Below, piece by piece: positions 1 to 6,896 of a stretch of 12,235 nt of DNA. The stretch's first letter is position 1. Each line of letters begins with the position of its first letter. Source of the stretch: an uncultured Prevotellaceae bacterium (GTDB lineage Bacteria; Bacteroidota; Bacteroidia; Bacteroidales; Bacteroidaceae); the NCBI GenBank assembly GCA_902803455.1, contig CADCQC010000250.1:1-12235 (forward strand), given 5' to 3'. The notes beneath the pieces were generated by a model, which saw only the letters and a list, made by a program, of their open reading frames with translations, had not been told where the DNA came from and ran no database searches. A program made the translations under genes and the position numbers.

Positions 1-647
1 GAACGGGTGACACTCACCTGGCCGCCCAAACGGGCAAAGAACGGTGAGAAAATCATACAGGTGGCCACACCCAGACGGGCCAGGGCCATCTCGGAACCCA
101 TTGCCAGAGCCATCTCACGGCCCTTGAACCATTTCACGATACCACGGCTCACGGTGATGCCGGCCATCTCGCAGCCGCAACCGAAAATCATGAATCCGCA
201 GGCGGCAAACTTAGCGGATGCCGGCATGCCCTCATAGAAGGGAGATACGCCCAGGTCATCGAAGACGGGAATGTAATTCAGGTGATTGGTGAACCACTGT
301 TCGAGGCCGCTGCCCATGAACGCCTCGCTCACGGCATACCATTTGATGATGGCGCCGATAAGCATGACTGCACCTGAGAGAACAGCGGTGAAGCGTACAC
401 CCATCTTGTCGAGGATGATACCTGCGAAGATGAGGAAGAACACGAAGACGTTGAGAAACACCTCTGAGCCTTGCATGGTGCCGAAGGCGGTGGAATCCCA
501 TCCGCGCTCACTGAGCATCAAGTCCTTGATCGGTGAAAGGATGTCCATGAAGATGTAAGAACAGAACATGGCCAGGGCCAGCAGGAGAAGTGCCGTCCAT
601 CTCATGGCGGCTGAGTCTCTCAATGTTTTTTTGATTGTCTCTGTCAT
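1..647 (-). CDS. MFS transporter, MFSD1-like (3' end outside window)
   Basis: This is an inner-membrane transporter of the major facilitator superfamily. The start is the ATG at 647-645 (MTETIKKTL...), and the frame stays open for 215 codons to the window edge, so the C-terminal part is missing. Hydrophobic segments are visible at about residues 17-35, 62-79, 86-101, 145-165 and 190-206. Residues 76-85 (GIILDKMGVR) match MFS motif A between helices 2 and 3. Residues 173-193 (WFKGREMALAMG...ARLG) resemble, from memory, the WFKGKELNLVFG...ARIG segment of animal MFSD1, a lysosomal dipeptide uniporter. The gene follows the DPP5 gene on the same strand, separated by 196 nt containing the CTAG array. 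No promoter of the TAnnTTTG type is visible in that gap, so read-through from the peptidase gene is possible. Dipeptide transport is an inference from similarity plus context; the MFS call itself is firm. Confidence 0.85.
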   Translation of the reverse strand, partial: MTETIKKTLRDSAAMRWTALLLLALAMFCSYIFMDILSPIKDLMLSERGWDSTAFGTMQGSEVFLNVFVFFLIFAGIILDKMGVRFTAVLSGAVMLIGAIIKWYAVSEAFMGSGLEQWFTNHLNYIPVFDDLGVSPFYEGMPASAKFAACGFMIFGCGCEMAGITVSRGIVKWFKGREMALAMGSEMALARLGVATCMIFSPFFARLGGQVSVTR

Positions 648-689
648 TGTATTTTATGATTGATGTTTTTTTTGAGGGTGGGGCTGGGG

Positions 690-840
690 CTAGTGGTTTC
701 TAGGGTTTCTAGTGGTGCTAGGGTTTCTAGTGGTGCTAGGGTTTCTAGTGGTCCTAGGGTTTCTAGTGGCTCTAGGGTTTCTAGTGATCCTTGTGCTTCT
801 AGTGGTCCTAGGGTTTTCTAGTGCTTCTAGTGGCCCTAGG
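690..840. repeat. CTAG tandem array, 9-bp period (18-bp unit)
   Basis: CTAG occurs at 690, 700, 709, 718, 727, 736, 745, 754, 763, 772, 781, 799, 808, 818, 827 and 836; the expected copy at 790 is CTTG. The steps are 9 nt with two single-base slips. The higher-order unit is 18 bp (TTTCTAGTGGTGCTAGGG and variants), starting at 706, 724, 742, 760, 778 and 796. The array begins 4 nt after the DPP5 stop codon and ends about 43 nt before the MFS start. It is not a CRISPR: there are no unique spacers. CTAG is among the rarest tetramers in most bacterial genomes, so 16 copies in about 150 bp is striking. Function unknown. Confidence 0.9.
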
Positions 841-843
841 TTA

Positions 844-3063
844 TTATTTCAGCCAGCGGTTGAGCCAGTTGAAGTAGGTGCGCTGCCATAAGACGCCGTT
901 CTGGGGCTTCAGCACCCAGTGGTTCTCATCAGGGAAGATGAGCAGCTGCGCCTCTATACCTTTCATGCGGGCGGCATTGAAAGCACTCATGCCCTGCGTG
1001 GCATTGATGCGGTAGTCCTTCTCACCGTGGATGCACAGGATGGGGGTATCCCACTGGTCGATGAAACGGTGGGGAGAATTCTCATAGGTCTTGCGGGCGT
1101 TGGCCGTCTGGTCTTTGTTCCAATAGGCATCGTCATACTCCCAGTTGGAGAACCAGTTCTCCTCGGTCTCTGTATACATGGCTTCGAGGTTGAAAGCACC
1201 ATCGTGGGCGATGAAGCATTTGGAGCGCTGGTCGTGATGGCCAGCGAGGTAATAGACGCTGAAACCGCCGAATGAGGCACCCACGGCACCCATGCGGTCT
1301 TTGTCGACATAAGGCAGTTGCTTGGCGGCATCGTCGATGGCGGTCAGGTAGTCAGCCATGCACTGGCCTGTCCAGTCGCCGCTGATCTCCTCACACCACT
1401 CGCTTCCGAAGCCTGGCAGACCATGACGGTTGGGGGCAATGACCACATAGCCGTGGGAGGCCATGATGAAGAAGTTCCAACGGTAGGACCAGAACTGGCT
1501 GACGGGGCTCTGCGGGCCACCCTCGCAGAAAAGCAGGGTGGGGTATTTCTTGTTCGGGTCGAAGTGAGGTGGCAGGATGACCCAATAGAGCATGTCTTTG
1601 CCGTCGGTGGTCTTCACCCAACGCGCCTCAACGGATGGTTTGGCCAATTGGTCGAGTATATGTTTGTTCTCATGGGTAATCTGGCTCATGGCAAAGCTCT
1701 TAGCTGTTGTCGGGAGGATATCGTTTGCTGTTAACTGCTCGTCCTTGTTGAGCGCCTTGCCTCGCATGCCTGGATTGATCAGATAGAGGTCTGCTGGTTC
1801 AGTGTAACTGTGTTTCTCTGCGATAAGAAGTTTTCCGTCGCTCAACATCTTGATGCTGCCGAAGTCGGCGGTCATTCCGGTGTGGCGCCTCACCACGCCT
1901 TTCAGGTTGGTGGAATAGAGGTTGTAGGTGCCGTGCCAAACACCTGTGAAGTAGATGACATCACTCTTGGCACCTGCCCAGCAGAAAGCGTCGACATCGG
2001 AGTCGAAAGACTCTGTGAGGTAGCTCTTCTCACCCGTGGCCAGGTTGTAGAGGCAGAGGCGGTTGCGGTCGGCCTCATAGCCGTCGCGTGCCATGCTCTG
2101 CCAGGCGATATACTTGCCATCGGGGGAGAACTGCGGGTTCTGGTCGTAGCCGGGGTTGTTCTTCAGGTTGTCTGCCGCATTCACCGCCTGGTGGCGCAGG
2201 GTCTTGGTGGCATCCACCACAGGATCTTTGTAGCCAGCGGGTTTGCAGAGGTTGCGGGTGGTCTTCTTCTCCACGTCATAGAGATAGATGTCGGAGTCGG
2301 TGGAGATGGAGTAGGCCAGTCCTGTCTTCTTGCGGCAGGTGTAGGCGATCTGCTTGGAGTCGGTGCTCCAGTCGAGTTGTTCGATGCCGCCGAAAGGTTC
2401 CATCGGACATTCGTAGGGCTCTCCCTCGAGGATATCGACAGGCGTGCTGATGCCGTCGGCGGTCACTGAGGCCACAAACGGGTGCTGGATGCTCTCCACA
2501 TAGTGATCCCAGTGACGGTACATCAGATCGGTCACCAGACGGCCGGTAGCCTTGGGCAGGTCGTCGGGATTCGATTTGATGATATCGTGGAAGGGTAATG
2601 ATTTCAGGATGATGACCTTAGAGCCGTCGGGGGAGAATTTGAAACCCTCTATGCTGCCGTCGGTGTGGGTCAACTGGCGTCTGCCGCTGCCGTCGCTCTC
2701 CATGAGCCATATCTCGCCGCCACGGAGGAAGGCGATGTGTCCTCCCATCCATTCGGGGTCTGTCTCATTCTCCGCATCGGTGGTGAGTTGCCGCTGGCCG
2801 TTACCGTCGACGTTGATGATGGACAGCACGTGATGACTCTTGTTTTCTTTCACACTGTAATAGCCGACCTGATAGACCACTCGTTTGCCGTCTGGCGATG
2901 GGGCATAGGCACTGATGCGCCCCATGGCCCACAGACCTTCCGGGGTGAGCAGGTCGCTCTTCAGTTGGATGTTGCTCTTACCGATATTCACTTTTTGTTG
3001 TGCTGATGCCGGCACCAGGCAGATCAGGGCGAGGAGCACGGCGATGAGGTGTTGCTTGTTCAT
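844..3063 (-). CDS. Dipeptidyl-peptidase 5 homologue, S9 family serine peptidase
   Basis: A 739-residue secreted serine exopeptidase that would release dipeptides from the N-terminus of oligopeptides in the periplasm. Residues 1-21 form a signal peptide (MNKQHLIAVLLALICLVPASA, then QQK). Residues of about 40-440 contain repeated SPDG or related turns (56-59, 144-147, 313-316) typical of a WD40-like beta-propeller. The alpha/beta-hydrolase domain follows from about 475. The catalytic triad is visible: Ser597 in GASFGG, Asp683 in HGEKDYR and His715 in ENHWV. Many blocks (KATGRLVTDLMY, ISGDW.GQ, PDENHWVL.PQN) match, from memory, Porphyromonas gingivalis DPP5; that enzyme is about 684 residues, so this one is somewhat longer, partly by extra residues near 280-305. 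The start codon lies 2 nt after the yidC stop, which indicates an operon with probable translational coupling. The next gene downstream is an MFSD1-like transporter, suggesting cleavage plus dipeptide uptake. The S9 call is very safe; DPP5 subtype is likely. Confidence 0.93.
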   Translation of the reverse strand: MNKQHLIAVLLALICLVPASAQQKVNIGKSNIQLKSDLLTPEGLWAMGRISAYAPSPDGKRVVYQVGYYSVKENKSHHVLSIINVDGNGQRQLTTDAENETDPEWMGGHIAFLRGGEIWLMESDGSGRRQLTHTDGSIEGFKFSPDGSKVIILKSLPFHDIIKSNPDDLPKATGRLVTDLMYRHWDHYVESIQHPFVASVTADGISTPVDILEGEPYECPMEPFGGIEQLDWSTDSKQIAYTCRKKTGLAYSISTDSDIYLYDVEKKTTRNLCKPAGYKDPVVDATKTLRHQAVNAADNLKNNPGYDQNPQFSPDGKYIAWQSMARDGYEADRNRLCLYNLATGEKSYLTESFDSDVDAFCWAGAKSDVIYFTGVWHGTYNLYSTNLKGVVRRHTGMTADFGSIKMLSDGKLLIAEKHSYTEPADLYLINPGMRGKALNKDEQLTANDILPTTAKSFAMSQITHENKHILDQLAKPSVEARWVKTTDGKDMLYWVILPPHFDPNKKYPTLLFCEGGPQSPVSQFWSYRWNFFIMASHGYVVIAPNRHGLPGFGSEWCEEISGDWTGQCMADYLTAIDDAAKQLPYVDKDRMGAVGASFGGFSVYYLAGHHDQRSKCFIAHDGAFNLEAMYTETEENWFSNWEYDDAYWNKDQTANARKTYENSPHRFIDQWDTPILCIHGEKDYRINATQGMSAFNAARMKGIEAQLLIFPDENHWVLKPQNGVLWQRTYFNWLNRWLK

Positions 3064-3065
3064 GG

Positions 3066-4982
3066 CTATTGGTTGCGTTTGTTGAGGTCTCTGCGTTTCT
3101 TTTCCAGTTCCTCGCGCTTGCGCTGCATCTCCAGCTGCTGTTTCTGCATGGCTTCCAGACGGGCTGCCAGTCCGGACGTCTTGCGCTTCGAGGGGTTGGC
3201 CTTGTTCTCACGGTAGCGCTTCTCGAGGATGGCGAGCAACTTCTCGTCGTCGGTGGTCTTGCGGAGTGTGAACATGATGGCGGCGCTGAAGAAGAGGGAG
3301 ATGAAGTAGTAGAAGTTGAGGCCGGCGGAATAGTCGTTGAAGATAAAGAAGAACATCACCGGCATGAGATACATCATCCATTGCATCATCTTCATCTGCT
3401 CTGCCTGCTGGCCGATCATCTGGTCGCGCTGCTGGCGCATGGTGAGCATGGAGTAGAGCACGTTGGCGATACAGAAGAGGATATAGGTGAGTGAGAGGTG
3501 GTCGCCGATGGCCCAGTAATTTTTCGACCATTCGATGATCGGATCATAGGTGGAGAGGTCGTTGATCCAGAGGAAACTCTCGCCACGCAGTTGGATGGCA
3601 TTGGGCACGAAGTTAAACATGGCGATCCAGATCGGCATCTGGATGAACATCGGGAGGCAGCCACCCATCGGACTCACCCCATAGTCGGACATGAGTTTCA
3701 TCTGGGCTTGCTGCTTGAGCATCTGGTCCTCCGGATTGGTATATTCCTTGGTGGCTTCTTCCAGTTTGGGTCTGAGCACGCGCATCTTGGCCGAACTCAA
3801 ATATTGTTTCTTCACCAATGGATAGGTGACGGCTTTGAGCAGCAAGGTAATGAGAATCAGCACAATACCCATGTTGAGTCCCATCTTGGTGAGCCAGTCG
3901 AAGACGTAGAGCGTGAAGAAGCGGTTGATGTAGCGGATGAGCGGCCATCCGAGATAGACCAGGCGCTCCATCTTGAGATCTTTTCCAAACAGGCTCTGTT
4001 TCTCTATGTCTCTGAGCAACTGGAAGTCATTGGGGCCATAGAAAAACTCCAATTCCGTAGCAGTCTCACCTTTGGGGTCAAAGGTGGTCTCTACCGTGGC
4101 CTCATATTTTTTGAGGTAACCGGTGGATTTGTCCTGTGGGATACTGGTGAGTATGGAGTTGGCGGCGAAATCGGTCTTGGCGATCATCATCGCGCTGAAG
4201 AACTGGCTCTTGAAGGCAATCCAGTCGAGGGGCTCCTCGATCTTCTCGTCGATCTTCTCGGTGGTCTCGCTCAGGTTGTCGGTGCCTTCATTCTTCTCTT
4301 TGTAGGTGAGTGTGGCATAACGGCTCTCGAAGGCGTGGCCGCGCTCTTGCTGTTTGCAGTTCTCTTTCCAGTTGATGCTCAGGCTGCGGGTCTTGGCGGA
4401 AAAGAGTCCTTCCATGCCAGTGGCCTTGAGCGAGAAATGCAGCAGATAGTCTTTTCCGAGCAGATAGTGCATCACCAGTTGTCGGCCATTGCCGGCGTCA
4501 GCGGTGAAGGTCACTGTGGAGTCGGTCTGTTCGGATGGGGTGAAAAAGAGGTCTGCAGTCGAGATGTTGGTCTCCTTGCCCTCCATCGTGTAGTTGAGTG
4601 ACTGGTCTTTTCCCTCAAAGATGGTCACGTCGGGGTTTCCCTCACGGTCTTTGTAGTTTTTCACCACGGCCTTGGTCACGACACCGCCCTTGGTGCTCAG
4701 GGTGAGTTCGAGTTTGTCGTTCTTCAGCACCACGTCATTGGCGTTGCCGGTGAGTGCATGGTGGAAGAGCGCCGTACTGTCTTCACGGGCCTGGGCCAGC
4801 GCTGCGGTCTTCTTGGCTTCATCCAGTTTTTTCTGTTCTGCGGCTTTCTTCATTTCAGCCTGCATCTTCTCGGCCTGTTCTTGCTGGGCCTTGATCTCCT
4901 CCTCTGAGGAACGGTTCCACCAGCTGAAACCAATCAGCACGACGGCGATTAATACGAATCCAATAATGGTATTCTTGTCCAT
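3066..4982 (-). CDS. yidC: Membrane protein insertase YidC
   Basis: YidC inserts and folds inner-membrane proteins, alone or with SecYEG. The protein has 638 residues. Segment 5-21 is the N-terminal membrane anchor, followed by a charged helical stretch rich in E, K, Q and A (25-68). Residues of about 75-335 form the large periplasmic domain found in Gram-negative YidC. The conserved insertase core follows: helix 370-390 ending LLKAVTYPLVKKQY, a cytoplasmic helical hairpin (396-435), the signature MGGCLPMFIQMPIWIAMFNF (439-458), and helices near 497-512, 535-550 and 555-572. Lys383 occupies the place of the essential hydrophilic-groove arginine (Arg366 in E. coli). The C-terminal tail (about 590-638) is very basic with a coiled-coil pattern (KQQLEMQRKREELEKKRRD), fitting ribosome contact. 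The start MDKNTIIGF is preceded by an AT-rich leader and a clear promoter. DPP5 follows after 2 nt. Confidence 0.98.
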   Translation of the reverse strand: MDKNTIIGFVLIAVVLIGFSWWNRSSEEEIKAQQEQAEKMQAEMKKAAEQKKLDEAKKTAALAQAREDSTALFHHALTGNANDVVLKNDKLELTLSTKGGVVTKAVVKNYKDREGNPDVTIFEGKDQSLNYTMEGKETNISTADLFFTPSEQTDSTVTFTADAGNGRQLVMHYLLGKDYLLHFSLKATGMEGLFSAKTRSLSINWKENCKQQERGHAFESRYATLTYKEKNEGTDNLSETTEKIDEKIEEPLDWIAFKSQFFSAMMIAKTDFAANSILTSIPQDKSTGYLKKYEATVETTFDPKGETATELEFFYGPNDFQLLRDIEKQSLFGKDLKMERLVYLGWPLIRYINRFFTLYVFDWLTKMGLNMGIVLILITLLLKAVTYPLVKKQYLSSAKMRVLRPKLEEATKEYTNPEDQMLKQQAQMKLMSDYGVSPMGGCLPMFIQMPIWIAMFNFVPNAIQLRGESFLWINDLSTYDPIIEWSKNYWAIGDHLSLTYILFCIANVLYSMLTMRQQRDQMIGQQAEQMKMMQWMMYLMPVMFFFIFNDYSAGLNFYYFISLFFSAAIMFTLRKTTDDEKLLAILEKRYRENKANPSKRKTSGLAARLEAMQKQQLEMQRKREELEKKRRDLNKRNQ

Positions 4983-5042
4983 AGCTTTTTCTTGATATTT
5001 TTTATTGTTATTTTTTTCTCAGCCTATATGCCTATTAAGGTG

Positions 5043-5074
5043 CAAAATTACATCTTTTTTATGACATCCACAAA
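5043..5074 (-). promoter_or_regulatory. Bacteroidota promoter for yidC-DPP5
   Basis: On the minus strand TTTG (5074-5071) is followed after exactly 20 nt by TAATTTTG (5050-5043). This matches the TTTG-N19-21-TAnnTTTG consensus read by the Bacteroidota primary sigma factor. Transcription would start near 5037, giving a leader of about 55 nt before the yidC ATG at 4982. This predicts transcription of yidC independent of whatever lies upstream. Confidence 0.75.
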
Positions 5075-5111
5075 TAATATCGGTTTTTATTGGAATCATG
5101 CCTTGATGAGT

Positions 5112-5148
5112 GACTATTAGGAATGTACAGTCTCTTACGATAATAGTC
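5112..5148. promoter_or_regulatory. 8-bp inverted repeat, possible operator
   Basis: GACTATTA (5112-5119) and TAATAGTC (5141-5148) are perfect inverted copies with 21 nt between them, so the centres lie 29 nt apart. The pair sits upstream of both divergent promoters in the spacer between yidC and the DUF3078 gene. There is no T-run after it, so it does not look like a terminator. A dimeric regulator site is possible; an 8-bp pair may also be chance in AT-rich DNA. Confidence 0.3.
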
Positions 5149-5156
5149 CATTTTCG

Positions 5157-5244
5157 TTTTTTGGATAGTGGTTTTTAATTTTTTGGATAATGCTTTTTAT
5201 TTTTTTGAGACATTTTTATGTGTTTTTTCATACCTTTGGGAAAC
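5157..5244. repeat. Phased T-tract repeat, 22-bp period
   Basis: T6 tracts start at 5157, 5179, 5201 and 5223, exactly 22 bp apart. The first two units share TTTTTTGGATA.TG.TTTTTA, the third is degenerate (TTTTTTGAGACATTTTTA), and the fourth keeps only the T6. Spacing close to two helical turns would add up to intrinsic curvature. The repeat ends about 20 bp before the -7 element of the rightward gene, where curved DNA or UP-like elements often act. Confidence 0.7.
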
Positions 5245-5263
5245 AATTTTCAGATTTTTTATC

Positions 5264-5271
5264 TAATTTTG
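5264..5271 (+). promoter_or_regulatory. Promoter -7 element for the DUF3078 gene
   Basis: TAATTTTG (5264-5271) matches the Bacteroidota -7 consensus and lies 29 nt before the ATG at 5301. A TTTG is present at 5235-5238, but the 25-nt gap is longer than the usual 19-21 nt, so the -33 part is weak or replaced by the phased T-tracts immediately upstream. The predicted leader is about 25 nt and AT-rich, with no Shine-Dalgarno sequence. Confidence 0.6.
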
Positions 5272-5300
5272 CAAAAGATAACGTTTAAAGAATTCAGTTT

Positions 5301-6599
5301 ATGAGGTATCTTTTCACATGTCTGCTCCTCGGACTCGCTTTTTCGGCCAGTGCGCAGAGATCATCGCGTGCCGATCGTCTCTTGGAGTATCAGCAATATC
5401 AGGTCAACAAAAACTATTCAGACTCCTTAGTGGCTTTTAAGGAAAAACTCGACTCGGAGGCGATGCCGGATATGAATGACGAGGAAGCCGACTATTACGA
5501 CGGACGTTTCTATCGTCTCTTTGCGCCGCTCACCTTCTATCACTCCTCGGCAAGTAATGCTTTGCGGATGGAGAGCAAGATGAAAGGTATCGACCCCATC
5601 AATGATGAGATCGACAATACCCTGCTCTCTGTCTATCTGGAGCGCCCGGACCTGGTGGTCAACAGCGAGCGAAGATTAAGAAAGGTGGGAGGCATCAGCA
5701 ATGACCTCATCGCCCCCATCCAACAGGATGTGGAACTCACCGAGAAGGTGGAGGATGTCAAAGTCGACGATGTGGTCGACACCGTGGAGGTCGTGGTCAC
5801 CAAACCTAATTTCTGGACCTTCAAGGGCGATTATTTCCTCCAGGGGCTCCAGACCTACATCTCCAACAACTGGTATAAGGGCGGTGAGAGCAACTATTCC
5901 TTGCTCGGTAGTATCACGATGGAGGCCAATTACAACAACAAGCAGAAACTCAAGTGGGATAATAAACTGGAGATGAAACTCGGTTTCCTGACTTCAAAGA
6001 GCGACAGCGTGCACTATGTCAAGGCATCGGAAGACCTTCTGCGTCTGACCAGTACACTCGGTCTGCAAGCCAGCAAGCGGTGGTACTACACCTTACAGTT
6101 ATTGGCCTACACGCAGTTTACCAGAGGTTACAAGAGCAATGACTATTTCGTCTACTCCGATATCATGTCTCCTTTCAACCTCAACATCTCACTCGGTATG
6201 GATTACAGCGTGGAGTGGCTCAATAAGAAACTCACCGGAAACATCCACCTCGCTCCCTTCGCCTACCGGTTTAAATATGTTGACCGTCTGCCACTGTCGA
6301 AGCGGAATGGACTTGACGAGGGAAAGCATACCCTCCACGATTTCGGTTCGCAGTTCACCATCGACCTGAAATGGGCAATCGCCGAGAACATGACCTACCA
6401 GACAAGGATGTACGGTTTCACCACCTACAAGAAAGTGGAGTGGGAGTGGGAAAACACGTTTACGTTTAATTTCAACAAATATATCTCCACCAAACTGTTC
6501 TTGTATCCCCGCTTCGACGACGGTACCTTCCGCGATGAGGATCACGGATACTTCCAGTTCAAGGAGTTTATGTCATTAGGATTCTCCTATTCATTCTGA
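5301..6599 (+). CDS. DUF3078 family outer-membrane beta-barrel protein
   Basis: A 432-residue exported protein of unknown function. Residues 1-19 are a signal peptide (MRYLFTCLLLGLAFSASAQ). Residues 20-165 are a charged, acidic, mostly soluble region. From about 170 the sequence turns into alternating aromatic and polar strands, beginning with FWTFKGDYFLQGLQTYISNNWYKGGES (171-197 region). The N.WYKGGESN block is the hallmark I associate with DUF3078, a Bacteroidota outer-membrane family. The C-terminus LGFSYSF ends in Phe, as beta-barrel proteins recognised by BamA do. It is the only rightward gene in the window, with its own promoter and a strong terminator 155 nt after the stop. The function and ligand are unknown; outer-membrane location is well supported. 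Confidence 0.85.
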   Translation: MRYLFTCLLLGLAFSASAQRSSRADRLLEYQQYQVNKNYSDSLVAFKEKLDSEAMPDMNDEEADYYDGRFYRLFAPLTFYHSSASNALRMESKMKGIDPINDEIDNTLLSVYLERPDLVVNSERRLRKVGGISNDLIAPIQQDVELTEKVEDVKVDDVVDTVEVVVTKPNFWTFKGDYFLQGLQTYISNNWYKGGESNYSLLGSITMEANYNNKQKLKWDNKLEMKLGFLTSKSDSVHYVKASEDLLRLTSTLGLQASKRWYYTLQLLAYTQFTRGYKSNDYFVYSDIMSPFNLNISLGMDYSVEWLNKKLTGNIHLAPFAYRFKYVDRLPLSKRNGLDEGKHTLHDFGSQFTIDLKWAIAENMTYQTRMYGFTTYKKVEWEWENTFTFNFNKYISTKLFLYPRFDDGTFRDEDHGYFQFKEFMSLGFSYSF

Positions 6600-6608
6600 T
6601 CGGGCTTG

Positions 6609-6719
6609 GGCTGCATCCAGATCGGATGTGGGCCAGCAGCCAGGTCATGAGTCGCCCACCTTCGGATTCTTCCGAAACGGGCCTCTCCACATAAACGGTC
6701 TTCACCCTCAAAAGGGTGA
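6609..6719 (+). other. Structured 3' untranslated region with hairpins
   Basis: Between the DUF3078 stop and its terminator the plus strand can form several hairpins: GGCTGC/GCAGCC (6609-6614 with 6636-6641) enclosing ATCC/GGAT; TTCGG/CCGAA (6661-6665 with 6672-6676); and TCACCCT/AGGGTGA with a CAAA loop (6702-6719). No open reading frame or internal promoter is visible. None has a T-run, so they are not terminators. They may stabilise the mRNA 3' end or belong to a 3'-derived small RNA. Confidence 0.4.
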
Positions 6720-6753
6720 TTGCCAAAAACTTATAAAAAAGGTCATTTAAACA

Positions 6754-6802
6754 ATTGGCGGTGGCACAGCTTCATGCTGAATGCCACCGCCAATGTTTTT
6801 TT
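6754..6802 (+). terminator. Intrinsic terminator of the DUF3078 gene
   Basis: A perfect 13-bp stem, ATTGGCGGTGGCA (6754-6766) with TGCCACCGCCAAT (6782-6794), is capped by an inner CAGC/GCTG stem and followed by GTTTTTTT (6795-6802). This is a strong rho-independent terminator for the plus strand. On the minus strand the downstream sequence (TGTTTAAAT) is a poorer U-tract, so it might also partly stop the convergent DUF1573 transcript. Confidence 0.92.
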
Positions 6803-6886
6803 CTAAAAAGATCTAGGAAGATCTAAGATGCTCTAGGATATTCTATGATGCTCTAGGATATTCTATGATGCTCTAGGAACTTCTTA
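6803..6886. repeat. TCTA tandem array, 10-bp period
   Basis: TCTA occurs at 6802, 6812, 6822, 6832, 6842, 6852, 6862 and 6872, exactly every 10 bp, with a decayed copy (TCTT) at 6882. CTAG is complete at 6813, 6833, 6853 and 6873, so every other unit has it and the higher-order unit is 20 bp. CTCTAGGATATTCTATGATG is repeated exactly at 6831-6850 and 6851-6870. The array fills the space between the terminator and the stop codon of the convergent DUF1573 gene. It is related in design, but not in sequence, to the 690-840 array. Confidence 0.88.
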
Positions 6887-6896
6887 GCTATAGTCT

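Noticed and set aside
663..821. Plus-strand 52-codon frame across the CTAG array encoding RVSSGA/P/S repeats
   Set aside because: The repeat is in frame only because 9 is a multiple of three; one 1-bp slip ends it, and there is no promoter or separate support for translation.
690..840. Possible CRISPR array
   Set aside because: Units are 9/18 bp and directly adjacent, with no unique spacers and no cas genes nearby.
3498..4601. Long plus-strand open frame (367 codons) inside yidC
   Set aside because: It is antisense to an unmistakable YidC and arises from that gene's codon composition; the predicted peptide has no recognisable domain. The same holds for antisense frames at 1810-2469, 7777-8304 and 9761-10306.
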